From Streptomyces minutiscleroticus (GTDB lineage Bacteria; Actinomycetota; Actinomycetes; Streptomycetales; Streptomycetaceae), in contig NZ_BMVU01000004.1 of the NCBI RefSeq assembly GCF_014650875.1, positions 182,376-246,375 on the forward strand: 64,000 nucleotides of DNA, read 5' to 3'. Positions within the stretch are counted from its first letter, which is position 1. Each line of letters opens with the position of its first letter. Made by a program: the position numbers and the translations under genes. The notes below the pieces were generated by a model that worked only from the letters and a program-made list of their open reading frames with translations, searched no databases and was not told the origin of the DNA. Of the stretch, positions 1 to 8,348 are shown piece by piece.

Positions 1-826
1 GCAGCCAGCAGAAGAGGTAGGTGGCGAGGTCGGTGAGCGCGCTGCCGAGCCGGCCGTCCGGCGGCTGCCACACGTACCGGAACACCACGGCCGGCGCCAG
101 GGAGGCCAGCAGCACGGGCCCGGGCGCCAGGCGGAAGAGGCGCAGCAGGAGCGGCGAGAGCAGCACGAACCACAGGTACGTCCGCAGGTACCAGAGGATC
201 TCCCAGGCCTGCTCGCCCCAGGCGCTGCCCGGCGGATCGCCGAGCGGCACCGCCCAGAACACGATCCGCCGGTCCGGCACCCAGCCGTGGACCAGCATGG
301 CGAGCACCACGAAGAAGCCCCAGAACCACAGCGGCGGCAGCAGCCGGCGCAGCCGGCTCCTGATCACCTTGCCCGCGGGCCGCTCCAGCGACTTCGCCAT
401 CAGGGTGCCGGCCAGCGCGAACATGACGCCCATGGAGGGGAACACCATGCCCGCCCACGGCCAGCCGAAGGTGTGGTACGTGACGACCCGGACCAGTGCG
501 ACGGCGCGCAGCACGTCGAAGTAGCGGTCCCGGCCGCCCTTCCCCGCCGGCTCCGCCCGCTCCGGTTCCGGTTCCGGCTCCCGCTCCGGGGGCGCCTCCC
601 GGACCGGTTCCGGTCGGGGCTCCGCCCCGGCCACCGGCGGCGGGACCGTGGTCCCGGCGTACGGCTCCGGCTCGTACACGCCGTACGTACCGTGCATGCC
701 GTGCGTGCCGTGCGTCTGCGGATACGGGCCGTACGCCTGCCCGGTCCCGTCGTACGGGCCGTACGACGGGACCGGGGGATGCGGATCGTACGGCTCGTAC
801 GGCTGCGGCTCCGTGCCCCGGGCCAT
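1..826 (-). CDS. Acyltransferase-3 family membrane protein (3' end beyond window)
   Basis: Partial gene: the start is at 826 and the reading frame runs off the left edge after about 275 codons. The first ~90 residues are a Pro/Tyr/Gly-rich cytoplasmic tail (repeated PYG-type elements). Near residue 93 comes RDRYFDVLRAVALVRVVTYH, the first helix of acyltransferase-3 enzymes with its conserved Arg, Asp and His, followed by several hydrophobic helices. The family O-acylates extracellular sugars at the membrane. Its ATG shares one base with the stop of the upstream deacetylase/glycosyltransferase, so the two are very likely co-translated, and acylation of the same surface glycan is a reasonable inference. 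The substrate cannot be told from sequence. Confidence 0.8.
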   Translation of the reverse strand, partial: MARGTEPQPYEPYDPHPPVPSYGPYDGTGQAYGPYPQTHGTHGMHGTYGVYEPEPYAGTTVPPPVAGAEPRPEPVREAPPEREPEPEPERAEPAGKGGRDRYFDVLRAVALVRVVTYHTFGWPWAGMVFPSMGVMFALAGTLMAKSLERPAGKVIRSRLRRLLPPLWFWGFFVVLAMLVHGWVPDRRIVFWAVPLGDPPGSAWGEQAWEILWYLRTYLWFVLLSPLLLRLFRLAPGPVLLASLAPAVVFRYVWQPPDGRLGSALTDLATYLFCWL

Positions 827-3192
827 CAGTTCGCCCCGGCCGGGGTGCCGACCTCGCCGGTGCGCTTGAGCTTCTGCCAGCGCAGGCGGCCGCCGGTCAG
901 CGCGGTGACGCAGGAGTGGATGAGGACGAGGTACATCATCTGCCGGTAGGCGAGCTGCTGGAGCGGCATCATCAGCAGGTGGCGGTACCGCTCGCGGTCG
1001 AGCCGGAACGCGTAGGCCGCGCACACGAGCTGGACCGCCAGCACCGCCAGCCAGGCGAGCAGGGACGCCCTGAAGTCGACGAAGACCATCGCGTAGACCG
1101 TGAACACGTCGATCAGCGGCGCGAACACCGGCGTGACGATCTGGAACAGCACCACCAGCGGCATGCCCACCCGGCCGAAGCGGCCCGAGGGCCCCTTGTC
1201 CGTCAGCGACCCGCGGTGCTTCCACAGGGCCTGCATCGTGCCGTACGACCAGCGGTAGCGCTGGCTCCACAGCTGCTTGAGCGAACCGGGCGCCTCCGTC
1301 CAGGCCCTGGCGTGCTCCTGGTAGACCACGCGCCACCCGGCGCGGTGCAGCGCGATGGTGATGTCGGTGTCCTCGGCGAGCGTGTCCTCGCTCATGCCGC
1401 CGGCCTCCAGCACGGCCTCCCGGCGGAACGCGCCGATCGCGCCCGGGATGGTGGGCATGCAGCGCAGCAGGTCGTACATGCGGCGGTCGAGGTTGAAGCC
1501 CATCACGTACTCGATGTGCTGCCAGGCGCCGATGACCGTCCTCCGGTTGCCGACCTTGGCGTTGCCCGCGACCGCGCCGACCTCCGGGTCCGCGAAGGGC
1601 TGCACGAGGTGGCGGACGGTGTCCGGCTCGAAGACGGTGTCGCCGTCCATCATCACGACGATGTCGTGACCGGCGTGGCGCACGCCGTTGTTCAGGGCGG
1701 CCGGCTTGCCCGCGTTCTCCTGCCGGACGACGCGGACGTTGGGCAGCCCCAGCGACTCGGCGATCTCGGCGGTGCCGTCGGTCGAGCCGTCGTCCACGAC
1801 GATGATCTCGATGGGGTGCGTGCTGCGCGCCAGGGAACCGAGGGTGTTGGCGATGCACTCCTTCTCGTTGTACGCGGGCACGATCACGCTCACCGGGCGG
1901 GTGACCGGAGGCCCCCACGAGAAGCGGCGCTTGTTGCGCTTGCGGTGGTGCCGGCGGGCCAGGACCAGCATCATCCCGAAGCGGGCCAGGACGGCGACGC
2001 CGACGACCCCGAGGCCCGTGGCGAGTCCTGGCACGGTCCACTCGGCCACGGCGACGGCCGCGACCAGCGCCTTGCCCTCGTACAGCGTCGTGCCGGTGGC
2101 CTCGCGGTGCGCGGCCTGGAGCGCGGAGCCGGCGGAACCCGCCCCGCCGCCCTGGCCGTCCCGACCGCCGGGCGGTGCGCCAGCCGGGGCCCCGGTGTCC
2201 GCCCGCTCGCCGTCCGCCTGCCCGGTGCCCGCGTCGTCCGTACCGTCGGCGGTGTCGGCGGTGTCCGCACCGTCCGTACCGCTCGCGGCGGACGTGCCCG
2301 CGGCCCGGCCGTCGGCGGCCTGCTGGGCGCCGCTGACCGTGGTGAAGGTGTAGCCCTTCGCCTTCATCCTCTCGATGTAGGTGCCGAGCGCCTTCACCGT
2401 CTGCGCGCGGTCGCCGCCCGCGTCGTGGAAGAGCACCACGGCGCCCTCGCCGTCCTCCGGCGTGGCCCATTTGATGATCTTGGAGACGCCGGGCCTCTTC
2501 CAGTCGTCGCTGTCGGTGTCGACGAAGACGCTGGTGTAGCCCTGCTCGCCGAGCTTCTGGTAGACGGGCCAGCTGTAGTTGTCGATGGCGTCCGTCTCCG
2601 AGGAGTACGGGGCGCGGAACAGCGTCGTCGTGATGCCCGCGGCGCCCGCGAGCGCGAGCTGCGTCTGCTCGATCTCCCGGGTGATCCGGGCGTCGCTCTG
2701 GTACGACAGGTCGACGTGCGTGAAGGTGTGGATGCCCACCTCGTTGCCCTGGTCGACCAGGTTCCTCACGATGCCCGGGTAGCGCGAGACCATCGAGCCG
2801 ACCAGGAAGAAGGTGCCCGGCACGTCGTGCTCCTCCAGCACCTTCAGCACCTGCGGGGTCCAGGTCGGGTCGGGGCCGTCGTCGAAGGTGAGCACGATGG
2901 TCCTGTCCGGCGCGGACCCGTTCTGCGCCTCGCCGCCCGGGAAGGACAGGATCGGCCCGCCCTCCAGGACGTCGTCGGGGACGTCGCCGGAGCCGGCGCC
3001 GGTGCGCACGCGCTCGTCGCCGCCGACCTCGGCACGCAGATAGCCGTCGAGCAGCATCACGCTGGTCAGCGCGAGCAGCAGGAGCAGGGCGAGGATGACG
3101 CGCGGCCGCTGCAGCGCCGCGGCGCGGCCCGCGGCCCGCTCCATCCGGGTGGGTGCGCGGCGGCGGCCGCGCGGGGACGTCGTCGTGGTCAT
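826..3192 (-). CDS. Bifunctional polysaccharide deacetylase / family 2 glycosyltransferase
   Basis: A 788-residue membrane enzyme. A signal-anchor helix lies at about 32-50. An extracellular NodB deacetylase domain follows with TFDDGPDP (102-109), HTFTH (155-159), RAPYS (193-197) and LFHD (254-257), that is, the metal Asp/His/His set. A Thr/Gly/Asp-rich linker (290-350) leads to helices and a GT2 synthase domain with DDGSTDGT (467-474), DGDT (516-519), EDTD (607-610) and QRYRW (644-648), then C-terminal helices. This resembles poly-N-acetylglucosamine synthases fused to their deacetylase, as in the Streptomyces mat locus linked to pellet aggregation. I infer synthesis and partial deacetylation of a beta-linked hexosamine polymer at the hyphal surface. 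It sits between the small membrane protein and the acyltransferase. Confidence 0.9.
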   Translation of the reverse strand: MTTTTSPRGRRRAPTRMERAAGRAAALQRPRVILALLLLLALTSVMLLDGYLRAEVGGDERVRTGAGSGDVPDDVLEGGPILSFPGGEAQNGSAPDRTIVLTFDDGPDPTWTPQVLKVLEEHDVPGTFFLVGSMVSRYPGIVRNLVDQGNEVGIHTFTHVDLSYQSDARITREIEQTQLALAGAAGITTTLFRAPYSSETDAIDNYSWPVYQKLGEQGYTSVFVDTDSDDWKRPGVSKIIKWATPEDGEGAVVLFHDAGGDRAQTVKALGTYIERMKAKGYTFTTVSGAQQAADGRAAGTSAASGTDGADTADTADGTDDAGTGQADGERADTGAPAGAPPGGRDGQGGGAGSAGSALQAAHREATGTTLYEGKALVAAVAVAEWTVPGLATGLGVVGVAVLARFGMMLVLARRHHRKRNKRRFSWGPPVTRPVSVIVPAYNEKECIANTLGSLARSTHPIEIIVVDDGSTDGTAEIAESLGLPNVRVVRQENAGKPAALNNGVRHAGHDIVVMMDGDTVFEPDTVRHLVQPFADPEVGAVAGNAKVGNRRTVIGAWQHIEYVMGFNLDRRMYDLLRCMPTIPGAIGAFRREAVLEAGGMSEDTLAEDTDITIALHRAGWRVVYQEHARAWTEAPGSLKQLWSQRYRWSYGTMQALWKHRGSLTDKGPSGRFGRVGMPLVVLFQIVTPVFAPLIDVFTVYAMVFVDFRASLLAWLAVLAVQLVCAAYAFRLDRERYRHLLMMPLQQLAYRQMMYLVLIHSCVTALTGGRLRWQKLKRTGEVGTPAGAN

Positions 3193-3211
3193 GAGTGCGG
3201 CTGCCCCCGGC

Positions 3212-3607
3212 TCAGTCGGCGTCGGCGGCCGCGGAGGCGGACGCCGGGGCGGTGGGGGCGGTGGACGGCGCGGCGCCCGTGGGCGCGCCCGACGGCGGGG
3301 TGCCGGTGGGCCGCGCGGGCGGGGTGCCGTCGCCGGGGACCGCGTTCCGCGCGCCGTCCGGACCGCCGCCGGCGAACGGCAGGAGCGAGGAGGGGGCGAG
3401 GGAGGTCCCGAAGCCCATGAAGGCCATGCCCAGCACGGCCGCGTACCCGAGACAGACGATGCCGACGAGGGTGCCGATCCGGCGCAGCAGCCTGGCCCGG
3501 CGCCCGGAGTTGTCGACGAAGACGGGGCCTTCTTCAGGCCCGTTGCCGCGTTTGCGGCGGCGGCCGCGCACGACCGCGCGGTTTTCGATGGCAGGCTCGG
3601 AATGCAT
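3212..3607 (-). CDS. Small single-pass membrane protein upstream of glycan synthase
   Basis: Encodes 131 residues: a basic cytoplasmic N-terminus, one hydrophobic segment (about 46-66), then a Pro/Ala/Thr/Ser-rich tail likely outside the membrane. No catalytic motif is visible. It ends 19 bases before the deacetylase/glycosyltransferase start, so it is probably the first gene of the same operon and may be an accessory or wall-spanning partner of the synthase; that role is inferred only from position. Composition of the tail is low-complexity, so homology searches will be weak. Confidence 0.7.
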   Translation of the reverse strand: MHSEPAIENRAVVRGRRRKRGNGPEEGPVFVDNSGRRARLLRRIGTLVGIVCLGYAAVLGMAFMGFGTSLAPSSLLPFAGGGPDGARNAVPGDGTPPARPTGTPPSGAPTGAAPSTAPTAPASASAAADAD

Positions 3608-3915
3608 TCCCCGGATATTAGGACGGCTTTATGTGGCGTCCTCCCCTGCTTTCATGTGAGGCGGCTTTGAGAAACGCCCGGACCTGTCCTTTCCCTTTGA
3701 GAATGCCAGCCGCACGACATCTCCGCAGGTCACCGAGGAGGTACCGAACACCCTGCCCAAGGCGGCGAATTAAGGATTTCCACCCGCCCGCACCCGTGCA
3801 CCTCCTGTAGGTTTGCTGTCCGCACGGACCCCAGCCGGATGTGAGACATTCCCACTCCGGAAACACGCTTTGTTTCCGTGCCGAGACAGAAATCACGAGA
3901 GCGGGTGCATGCGCG
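3608..3915. promoter_or_regulatory. Divergent intergenic region, glycan operon / GH18-like lipoprotein
   Basis: About 308 bases without a convincing gene, less GC-rich than its surroundings. It must hold the promoters of the minus-strand glycan genes and the plus-strand lipoprotein. A 7-bp dyad (GGAAACA at 3859-3865, TGTTTCC at 3871-3877) sits 39-57 bases before the lipoprotein start and could be an operator or an early-transcript hairpin. No clear -35/-10 pair stood out. Confidence 0.4.
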
Positions 3916-4941
3916 ATGAGGAGTTTCCTGAGGCCGGCCGCCGGGCTCGTCTGTCTGGCGGCGCTGGCGTGCGCGGGCTGCTCCGCCGGCCCGGACGGCT
4001 CCTCGGACGCCGCGCCCGCGCGGTCCCCGGCCCCCTCCGCGACCACCGCGCAGGGGGCGGCGCCGAGCACCTCGTACGCCCCGTACGTGAGCGCCACCAC
4101 CGCCTCCGCCAACGACGACGCGGGCTCGCCGGCGGCCTACAACCTGGCGTTCGTGATCGCGGACGGCGGTGACTGCACGCCGAAGTGGAACGGGACGTAC
4201 GCCGTCGACGACCCGGACGTGAAGGAGCGCGTCGAGGCCCTGAAGGAGTCCGGCGCCTCGGTGCGCGTCTCCTTCGGCGGCGCGTCCGGCGACGAACTCG
4301 CCGCGGCCTGCGACAGCGCGGACGGCCTCGCGGACGCCTACGCCGCGGCGCTCGACGCCGCCGGGACCGACCTGGCGGACTTCGACATCGAGGGCGACGA
4401 GCTGGCCGACTCCGGCTCGGTCGCGCTGCGCTCGGAGGCGATCGCCGCGCTGCAGGAGGAGCGTTCGGACCTGTCGGTCTCCTTCACCCTGCCGGTCATG
4501 CCGTCCGGCCTGGACGACGACGGCCTGGCGCTGCTGGAGTCCGCCAACGACCACGGCGTGCAGGTCTCCACCGTCAACGTCATGACGATGAACTACGGCA
4601 GTTCGTACGACGGTGACATGGGCGACTACGCGGTCACCTCGGCGAAGGCCGCGCACGACCAGCTCCGGGACGTCTTCGGGCTCTCCTCTGCGGGTGCCTG
4701 GAAGGGGCTCGCGCTGACCTCGATGATCGGCGTGAACGACGTCGACGGCGAGACGTTCACGCTTCAGGACGCCGCGCAGGTCCGGGCGTTCGCCGAGGAG
4801 AAGGGGATCGCCTGGGTCTCCCTGTGGTCCGCGTTCCGCGACCAGCGGTGCGACGACGACGCGTCCTCCGACGACGCGGCGACGGACTGCAGCGGGGTGG
4901 AGCAGGAGGCGGGGGCGTTCGCGGAGGCGTTCTCGGGCTGA
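3916..4941 (+). CDS. Secreted GH18-like (chitinase-type) lipoprotein
   Basis: A 341-residue exported protein. The start at 3916 is chosen because it opens a signal peptide ending in LACAGC (Cys22 the likely lipid-modified residue); an in-frame ATG at 3841 would bury this signal. After a Ser/Pro/Ala linker comes a GH18-type barrel: SFGGASG near 119-125 and DFDIEG at 155-160, where Glu159 matches the catalytic acid of the DxxDxDxE motif and Asp157 its partner. Bacterial relatives act on chitin or similar beta-1,4-GlcNAc polymers; the DFDIE variant and its closeness to a glycan synthase operon also allow a role in trimming the cell's own polymer (inference). The C-terminus is Asp/Ser-rich with two Cys. 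Confidence 0.8.
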   Translation: MRSFLRPAAGLVCLAALACAGCSAGPDGSSDAAPARSPAPSATTAQGAAPSTSYAPYVSATTASANDDAGSPAAYNLAFVIADGGDCTPKWNGTYAVDDPDVKERVEALKESGASVRVSFGGASGDELAAACDSADGLADAYAAALDAAGTDLADFDIEGDELADSGSVALRSEAIAALQEERSDLSVSFTLPVMPSGLDDDGLALLESANDHGVQVSTVNVMTMNYGSSYDGDMGDYAVTSAKAAHDQLRDVFGLSSAGAWKGLALTSMIGVNDVDGETFTLQDAAQVRAFAEEKGIAWVSLWSAFRDQRCDDDASSDDAATDCSGVEQEAGAFAEAFSG

Positions 4942-4960
4942 TCCACCGCGTCGGCGAAGG

Positions 4961-4987
4961 CCCCCGATCGAGCCCTCGCGTCGGGGG
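4961..4987. terminator. Hairpin between convergent genes
   Basis: Inverted repeat CCCCCGA (4961-4967) / TCGGGGG (4981-4987) with a 13-base loop lies 20 bases after the lipoprotein stop and before the convergent amidohydrolase-like gene. There is no T-run, which is usual in Streptomyces; it could act in both directions. Confidence 0.4.
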
Positions 4988-5061
4988 AGGTGCCCACGGG
5001 CCGGGCCGCCGCGTGCGCGGTCCGGCCGGAGTCGTTCCCGGTTCGCGCCGGGGCCCGCCCG

Positions 5062-5718
5062 TCACCGCCGCCGGTGCACCAGCCGTCCCGCCACCACCGT
5101 GGCGACGCAGGTCGCGGCCCCGCCCGCGGCGAGCGCGGGCAGGCCGTCCACGTCGAAGACGGCGAACGTCGCGTCCGCGCCCGGCCCTCCGAGCGGCAGC
5201 GGCATCACCGCGAGGGGGTCGGCGCACCCGGCGAGCGGGTCGAGCGAGGGCGCGCCCTCCGGCTCCGCCGTGCGCGGCAGCACCCGCAGCCCGGACCGCC
5301 GCACGGCGTCCGCCACGGCCGGAGCGCGCAGCGGCCCGGCGACGGCGACCGTGCCGTGCGCGAGCATCCGCTGCGCCCCGCGCCGCGCGCTCGCGCCCCA
5401 GCGGGTGTCCGTCATGGGCAGCGCCGCGAGGGCCGCGCCGGTGAGCGGCTCACCGCCCAGCTCGCCGGCCTCGCGCGGGTCGGGGTGGTAGGCCCGCTCC
5501 AGCAGTTCGGGCCCGTACGGGTTGAGCAGCCCGGGGGCGAGCAGCCCCGGCCAGCGGCGCACCCGGGCCCGCGGGTGCGCGGCCGCCAGCTCCTCGAAGG
5601 GGCCGACGGCCGCGATCTCCCGGCCGTTCACGAGCACCGCGCCACCGGGTACGGGGGACGGCCGCGCGCCTCCCGCCGGGTCCGCCAGGAGGAGGCCGGC
5701 GGTGTGGATCGTCGCCAC
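5062..5718 (-). CDS. Degenerate amidohydrolase-like protein next to mqnC
   Basis: Encodes 218 residues from a GTG start, 7 bases after the mqnC stop, so probably translated with mqnC. The N-terminus resembles the composite beta-sandwich start of amidohydrolases (VNGREIAAVGPFEEL, then a PGLLAPGLLNPYG stretch), but where real enzymes have PGLVxxHxH this protein has NPYG, and no HxH, downstream metal His pair or catalytic Asp can be found. At 218 residues it is about half the family length (near 400). The C-terminus (VATVVAGRLVHRR) again looks like the family's closing strand. It therefore looks like a shrunken, metal-free amidohydrolase: a pseudoenzyme or a decayed gene. A role in menaquinone synthesis is only suggested by position. 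Confidence 0.65.
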   Translation of the reverse strand: MATIHTAGLLLADPAGGARPSPVPGGAVLVNGREIAAVGPFEELAAAHPRARVRRWPGLLAPGLLNPYGPELLERAYHPDPREAGELGGEPLTGAALAALPMTDTRWGASARRGAQRMLAHGTVAVAGPLRAPAVADAVRRSGLRVLPRTAEPEGAPSLDPLAGCADPLAVMPLPLGGPGADATFAVFDVDGLPALAAGGAATCVATVVAGRLVHRRR

Positions 5719-5725
5719 CCGGACC

Positions 5726-6940
5726 TCAGTTGGAGGCGAGGAGCTTCAGCTCGGGGTGGGCGGTGCCGCCGTCGATCGCCGTGGACGAGATGTGCGAGAC
5801 GACGCGCTCGTCGACGGGGTCGTTCGCCGGGTCGTCGTGGACGACGAGGTGCTCGTACGTCGTGGACCGCTGCGCGGGCACCCGCCCGGCCTTGCGGATC
5901 AGGTCGATGATCTCCAGGCGGTTGGAGCGGTGCTTGGCGCCGGCCGAGGAGACGACGTTCTCCTCCAGCATGATCGAGCCGAGGTCGTCCGCGCCGTAGT
6001 GCAGGGAGAGCTGGCCGACCTCCTTGCCGGTGGTCAGCCACGAGCCCTGGATGTGGGCCACGTTGTCGAGGAAGAGCCGCGCGATGGCGATCATGCGCAG
6101 GTACTCGAAGAGCGTGGCCTGGGTGCGGCCCTTCAGGTGGTTGTTCTCGGGCTGGTAGGTGTACGGGATGAAGGCGCGGAAGCCGCCCGTGCGGTCCTGC
6201 ACGTCGCGGATCATCCGCAGGTGCTCGATCCGCTCGGCGTTGGTCTCGCCGGTGCCCATGAGCATCGTGGTGGTGGACTCCACGCCCAGCCGGTGCGCGG
6301 TCTCCATGATCTCCAGCCAGCGCTCGCCGGACTCCTTCAGCGGGGCGATGGCCTTGCGCGGCCGCTCGGGCAGCAGCTCGGCGCCCGCGCCGGCGAAGGA
6401 GTCGAGCCCGGCCTCGTGGATGCGGCGGATCGCCTCCTCCACGCTCACGCCGGAGATGCGGGCCATGTGCTCGACCTCGGAGGCCCCCAGGCTGTGGATG
6501 ACCAGCTCCGGGAACTCCTTCTTGATCGCCGCGAAGTGCTTCTCGTAGTACTCCACGCCGTAGTCGGGGTGGTGTCCGCCCTGGAACATGATCTGCGTGC
6601 CGCCCAGTTCGACGGTCTCCGCGCAGCGGCGCAGGATGTCGTCCAGGTCGCGCGTCCAGCCCTTGGCGGTGTCCTTGGGTGCGGCGTAGAAGGCGCAGAA
6701 CCTGCACGCCGTCACGCAGACGTTCGTGTAGTTGATGTTCCGCTCGATGATGTACGTCGCGATGTGCTCGGTGCCCGCGTAGCGACGGCGGCGCACGGCG
6801 TCGGCGGCGGCGCCCAGCGCGTGCAGCGGGGCGTCCCGGTAGAGGACGACCGCCTCCTCGGGGGTGATCCGCCCGCCCGCGGCCGCACGGTCGAGGACGG
6901 CTGTGACATCGATGGACGGGAGGTCGGCCTTCTCGGTCAC
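5726..6940 (-). CDS. mqnC: Cyclic dehypoxanthinyl futalosine synthase (radical SAM)
   Basis: A 404-residue radical SAM enzyme that cyclises dehypoxanthine futalosine in the futalosine menaquinone pathway. The cluster-binding motif is Cys75-x3-Cys79-x2-Cys82 (CVTACRFC), after TNV; later landmarks are FQGGHHPDYG and SFAGAGAELL. The open frame extends far upstream to 8254, but the GTG at 6940 follows a GAAAGGG ribosome site and opens the usual MTEKxDLxxxD-type N-terminus at normal family length. The amidohydrolase-like gene follows after 7 bases. About 195 bases upstream carry no gene and probably its promoter. This is one of six futalosine-pathway genes in the window. Confidence 0.95.
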   Translation of the reverse strand: MTEKADLPSIDVTAVLDRAAAGGRITPEEAVVLYRDAPLHALGAAADAVRRRRYAGTEHIATYIIERNINYTNVCVTACRFCAFYAAPKDTAKGWTRDLDDILRRCAETVELGGTQIMFQGGHHPDYGVEYYEKHFAAIKKEFPELVIHSLGASEVEHMARISGVSVEEAIRRIHEAGLDSFAGAGAELLPERPRKAIAPLKESGERWLEIMETAHRLGVESTTTMLMGTGETNAERIEHLRMIRDVQDRTGGFRAFIPYTYQPENNHLKGRTQATLFEYLRMIAIARLFLDNVAHIQGSWLTTGKEVGQLSLHYGADDLGSIMLEENVVSSAGAKHRSNRLEIIDLIRKAGRVPAQRSTTYEHLVVHDDPANDPVDERVVSHISSTAIDGGTAHPELKLLASN

Positions 6941-7134
6941 CAGTGCGTCCCTTTCGTAAGGGTTGTGGAGTCCAGACCAGCGTACGCCAGCGTTTTCGTC
7001 CCCCGGACGCCAGGCCGCGACGGCTCCGGGGACCGGCCGGGACGGCCCCGGCGCCGGGCTTCCGCGGCCCTCGCGACCGGCCGGGCGGAGCCCGGTGCCG
7101 GACCGGGCGCGGTCCGGCACGGCCCGGCACGGTG

Positions 7135-7857
7135 TCAGGCCGCGGCGGCCCCCATCAGGGTGCCCACGAAGGCCCCGGCGATCAGGAACGGCCCGAACGG
7201 GATCGACGTCTTCCGCCCGGCCCGCCGCAGCACGACGAGCCCGATCCCGTACAGCCCCCCGAACAGGAACCCGGCGAAGGTCCCCAGCAGCACCGTGCCC
7301 CAGCCGTACCACCCCAGGACCGCCCCCAGCCCGAGCGCGAGCTTCACGTCGCCGAAGCCCATGCCCTCGGGGTTGATCAGGAAGAGGACGAAGTAGCCGG
7401 CGCCCAGCGCGAGGGCGCCCAGCAGCGCGGTGGGCCAGTCGCCGGTGTGCTCGGGCGTGAGCGCCGCCGCGCCGAGGAGGACGAGCGCGGCGGCGGCCAG
7501 CGGCAGCGTCAGCACGTCCGGCAGCCGCTGCACGCGGAAGTCCACGACGGCCAGCAGCACGCCGGCGGGGGCGAGCAGCAGCCAGGCGCCCAGCTCGGGC
7601 CGGGGCCCGGTGGCCGCGGCGAGGGCCGCGCAGACGGCGGCGCCGGCGAGCGCGACGGGCAGGGTCCGCCCGTACGCGCGCCCGCACGGCACGCACCGCG
7701 CCCGCCCCAGCCAGCCGGTGACGGCGTGCCCCTCGGGGCACGCCGTCCGCCACGGCTCCTCGGGCGGCACGGCGAGCCGGTAGGCGGCCCGCGGCAGCAG
7801 CGCGCCGGCCGCCGCGCCCCAGAGGGCGGCGACGGCGATCAGCAGTGCGTCGCTCAT
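7135..7857 (-). CDS. Prepilin peptidase, A24 family
   Basis: A 240-residue polytopic membrane aspartyl protease. Catalytic Asp candidates are in VDFRVQRLPD (Asp106) and GMGFGD (Asp170), the family's FG.GD motif. Between the first helices lies CPEGH...CVPCG, a remnant of the Cys zinc module of the N-methylating type IV enzymes. Start 7857 (ATG, MSDALL) begins directly at the first helix; an upstream in-frame start adds a Pro-rich stretch with no support. Such enzymes process prepilins for tight-adherence or type II-like systems; no pilus gene is in this window, so the substrate is elsewhere. It stands alone between mqnC and a kinase gene. Confidence 0.88.
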   Translation of the reverse strand: MSDALLIAVAALWGAAAGALLPRAAYRLAVPPEEPWRTACPEGHAVTGWLGRARCVPCGRAYGRTLPVALAGAAVCAALAAATGPRPELGAWLLLAPAGVLLAVVDFRVQRLPDVLTLPLAAAALVLLGAAALTPEHTGDWPTALLGALALGAGYFVLFLINPEGMGFGDVKLALGLGAVLGWYGWGTVLLGTFAGFLFGGLYGIGLVVLRRAGRKTSIPFGPFLIAGAFVGTLMGAAAA

Positions 7858-8348
7858 CCCGCGGCCCCGCGGGGGAACGGCCGCGGGGCACGGCGGCATC
7901 GGCCGCCCGGCGCACCGGGCGGCCCGGCCGGCGGACTGCCCGCCGGACCGGAAGGGGTACGTCGCGCCATGGCGGATGTCCTGGTGTCGTGGGGGCGGGA
8001 GCGGAACCGGAGGCCGGCCGGGCCGGAGCTACGGGGATCTTATGGAAGGCGCCGGAGGAAGGACAGGGCCTGATCCGGCGGACGCCCGCATCGCCACCGG
8101 CCGTCCCGCCGCCCCGGGCCACCGGCCATGCCGCGTCACCCGGCCCGGCCCGTCCCGGCCCGGGTGACGCGCCCTGGCGCCACTGCTCGCGCGTACCGCC
8201 GTACCGGCCACGGAACTCGCGCATACCGCCGCGCCGGTTACGCGACTCGCGCATACCGCCGTATCAGTCCCGCGACCCACGCGTACCGCCGTACCGGTCG
8301 CGGGACTCGCGCGCGAACGGCCGCGGTCCCGCTGGTCGCCGTCCGCCG
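7858..8348. other. Gene-free stretch with a tandem repeat
   Basis: About 490 bases between the prepilin peptidase start and the kinase stop. It contains the 30-bp tandem repeat listed separately (8185-8314) and otherwise no ORF with a ribosome site or family resemblance. It must hold the prepilin peptidase promoter and the kinase 3' end. Confidence 0.5.
8185..8314. repeat. 30-bp tandem repeat, four full copies
   Basis: Units begin at 8185, 8215, 8245, 8275 and a partial one at 8305, exactly 30 bases apart. Each carries the core actcgcgc[ag]taccgcc followed by a more variable gtaccggtcgcg-like half. Because 30 is a multiple of three, every frame reads as 10-residue repeats, but none of these frames looks like a real protein. 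The array lies in non-coding DNA about 35 bases beyond the kinase stop codon. Confidence 0.85.

Noticed and set aside
496..3420. Plus-strand ORF of 974 codons over the glycan genes
   Set aside because: It is an Arg/Pro/Ala-rich antisense shadow; the minus strand carries clear deacetylase and glycosyltransferase motifs.
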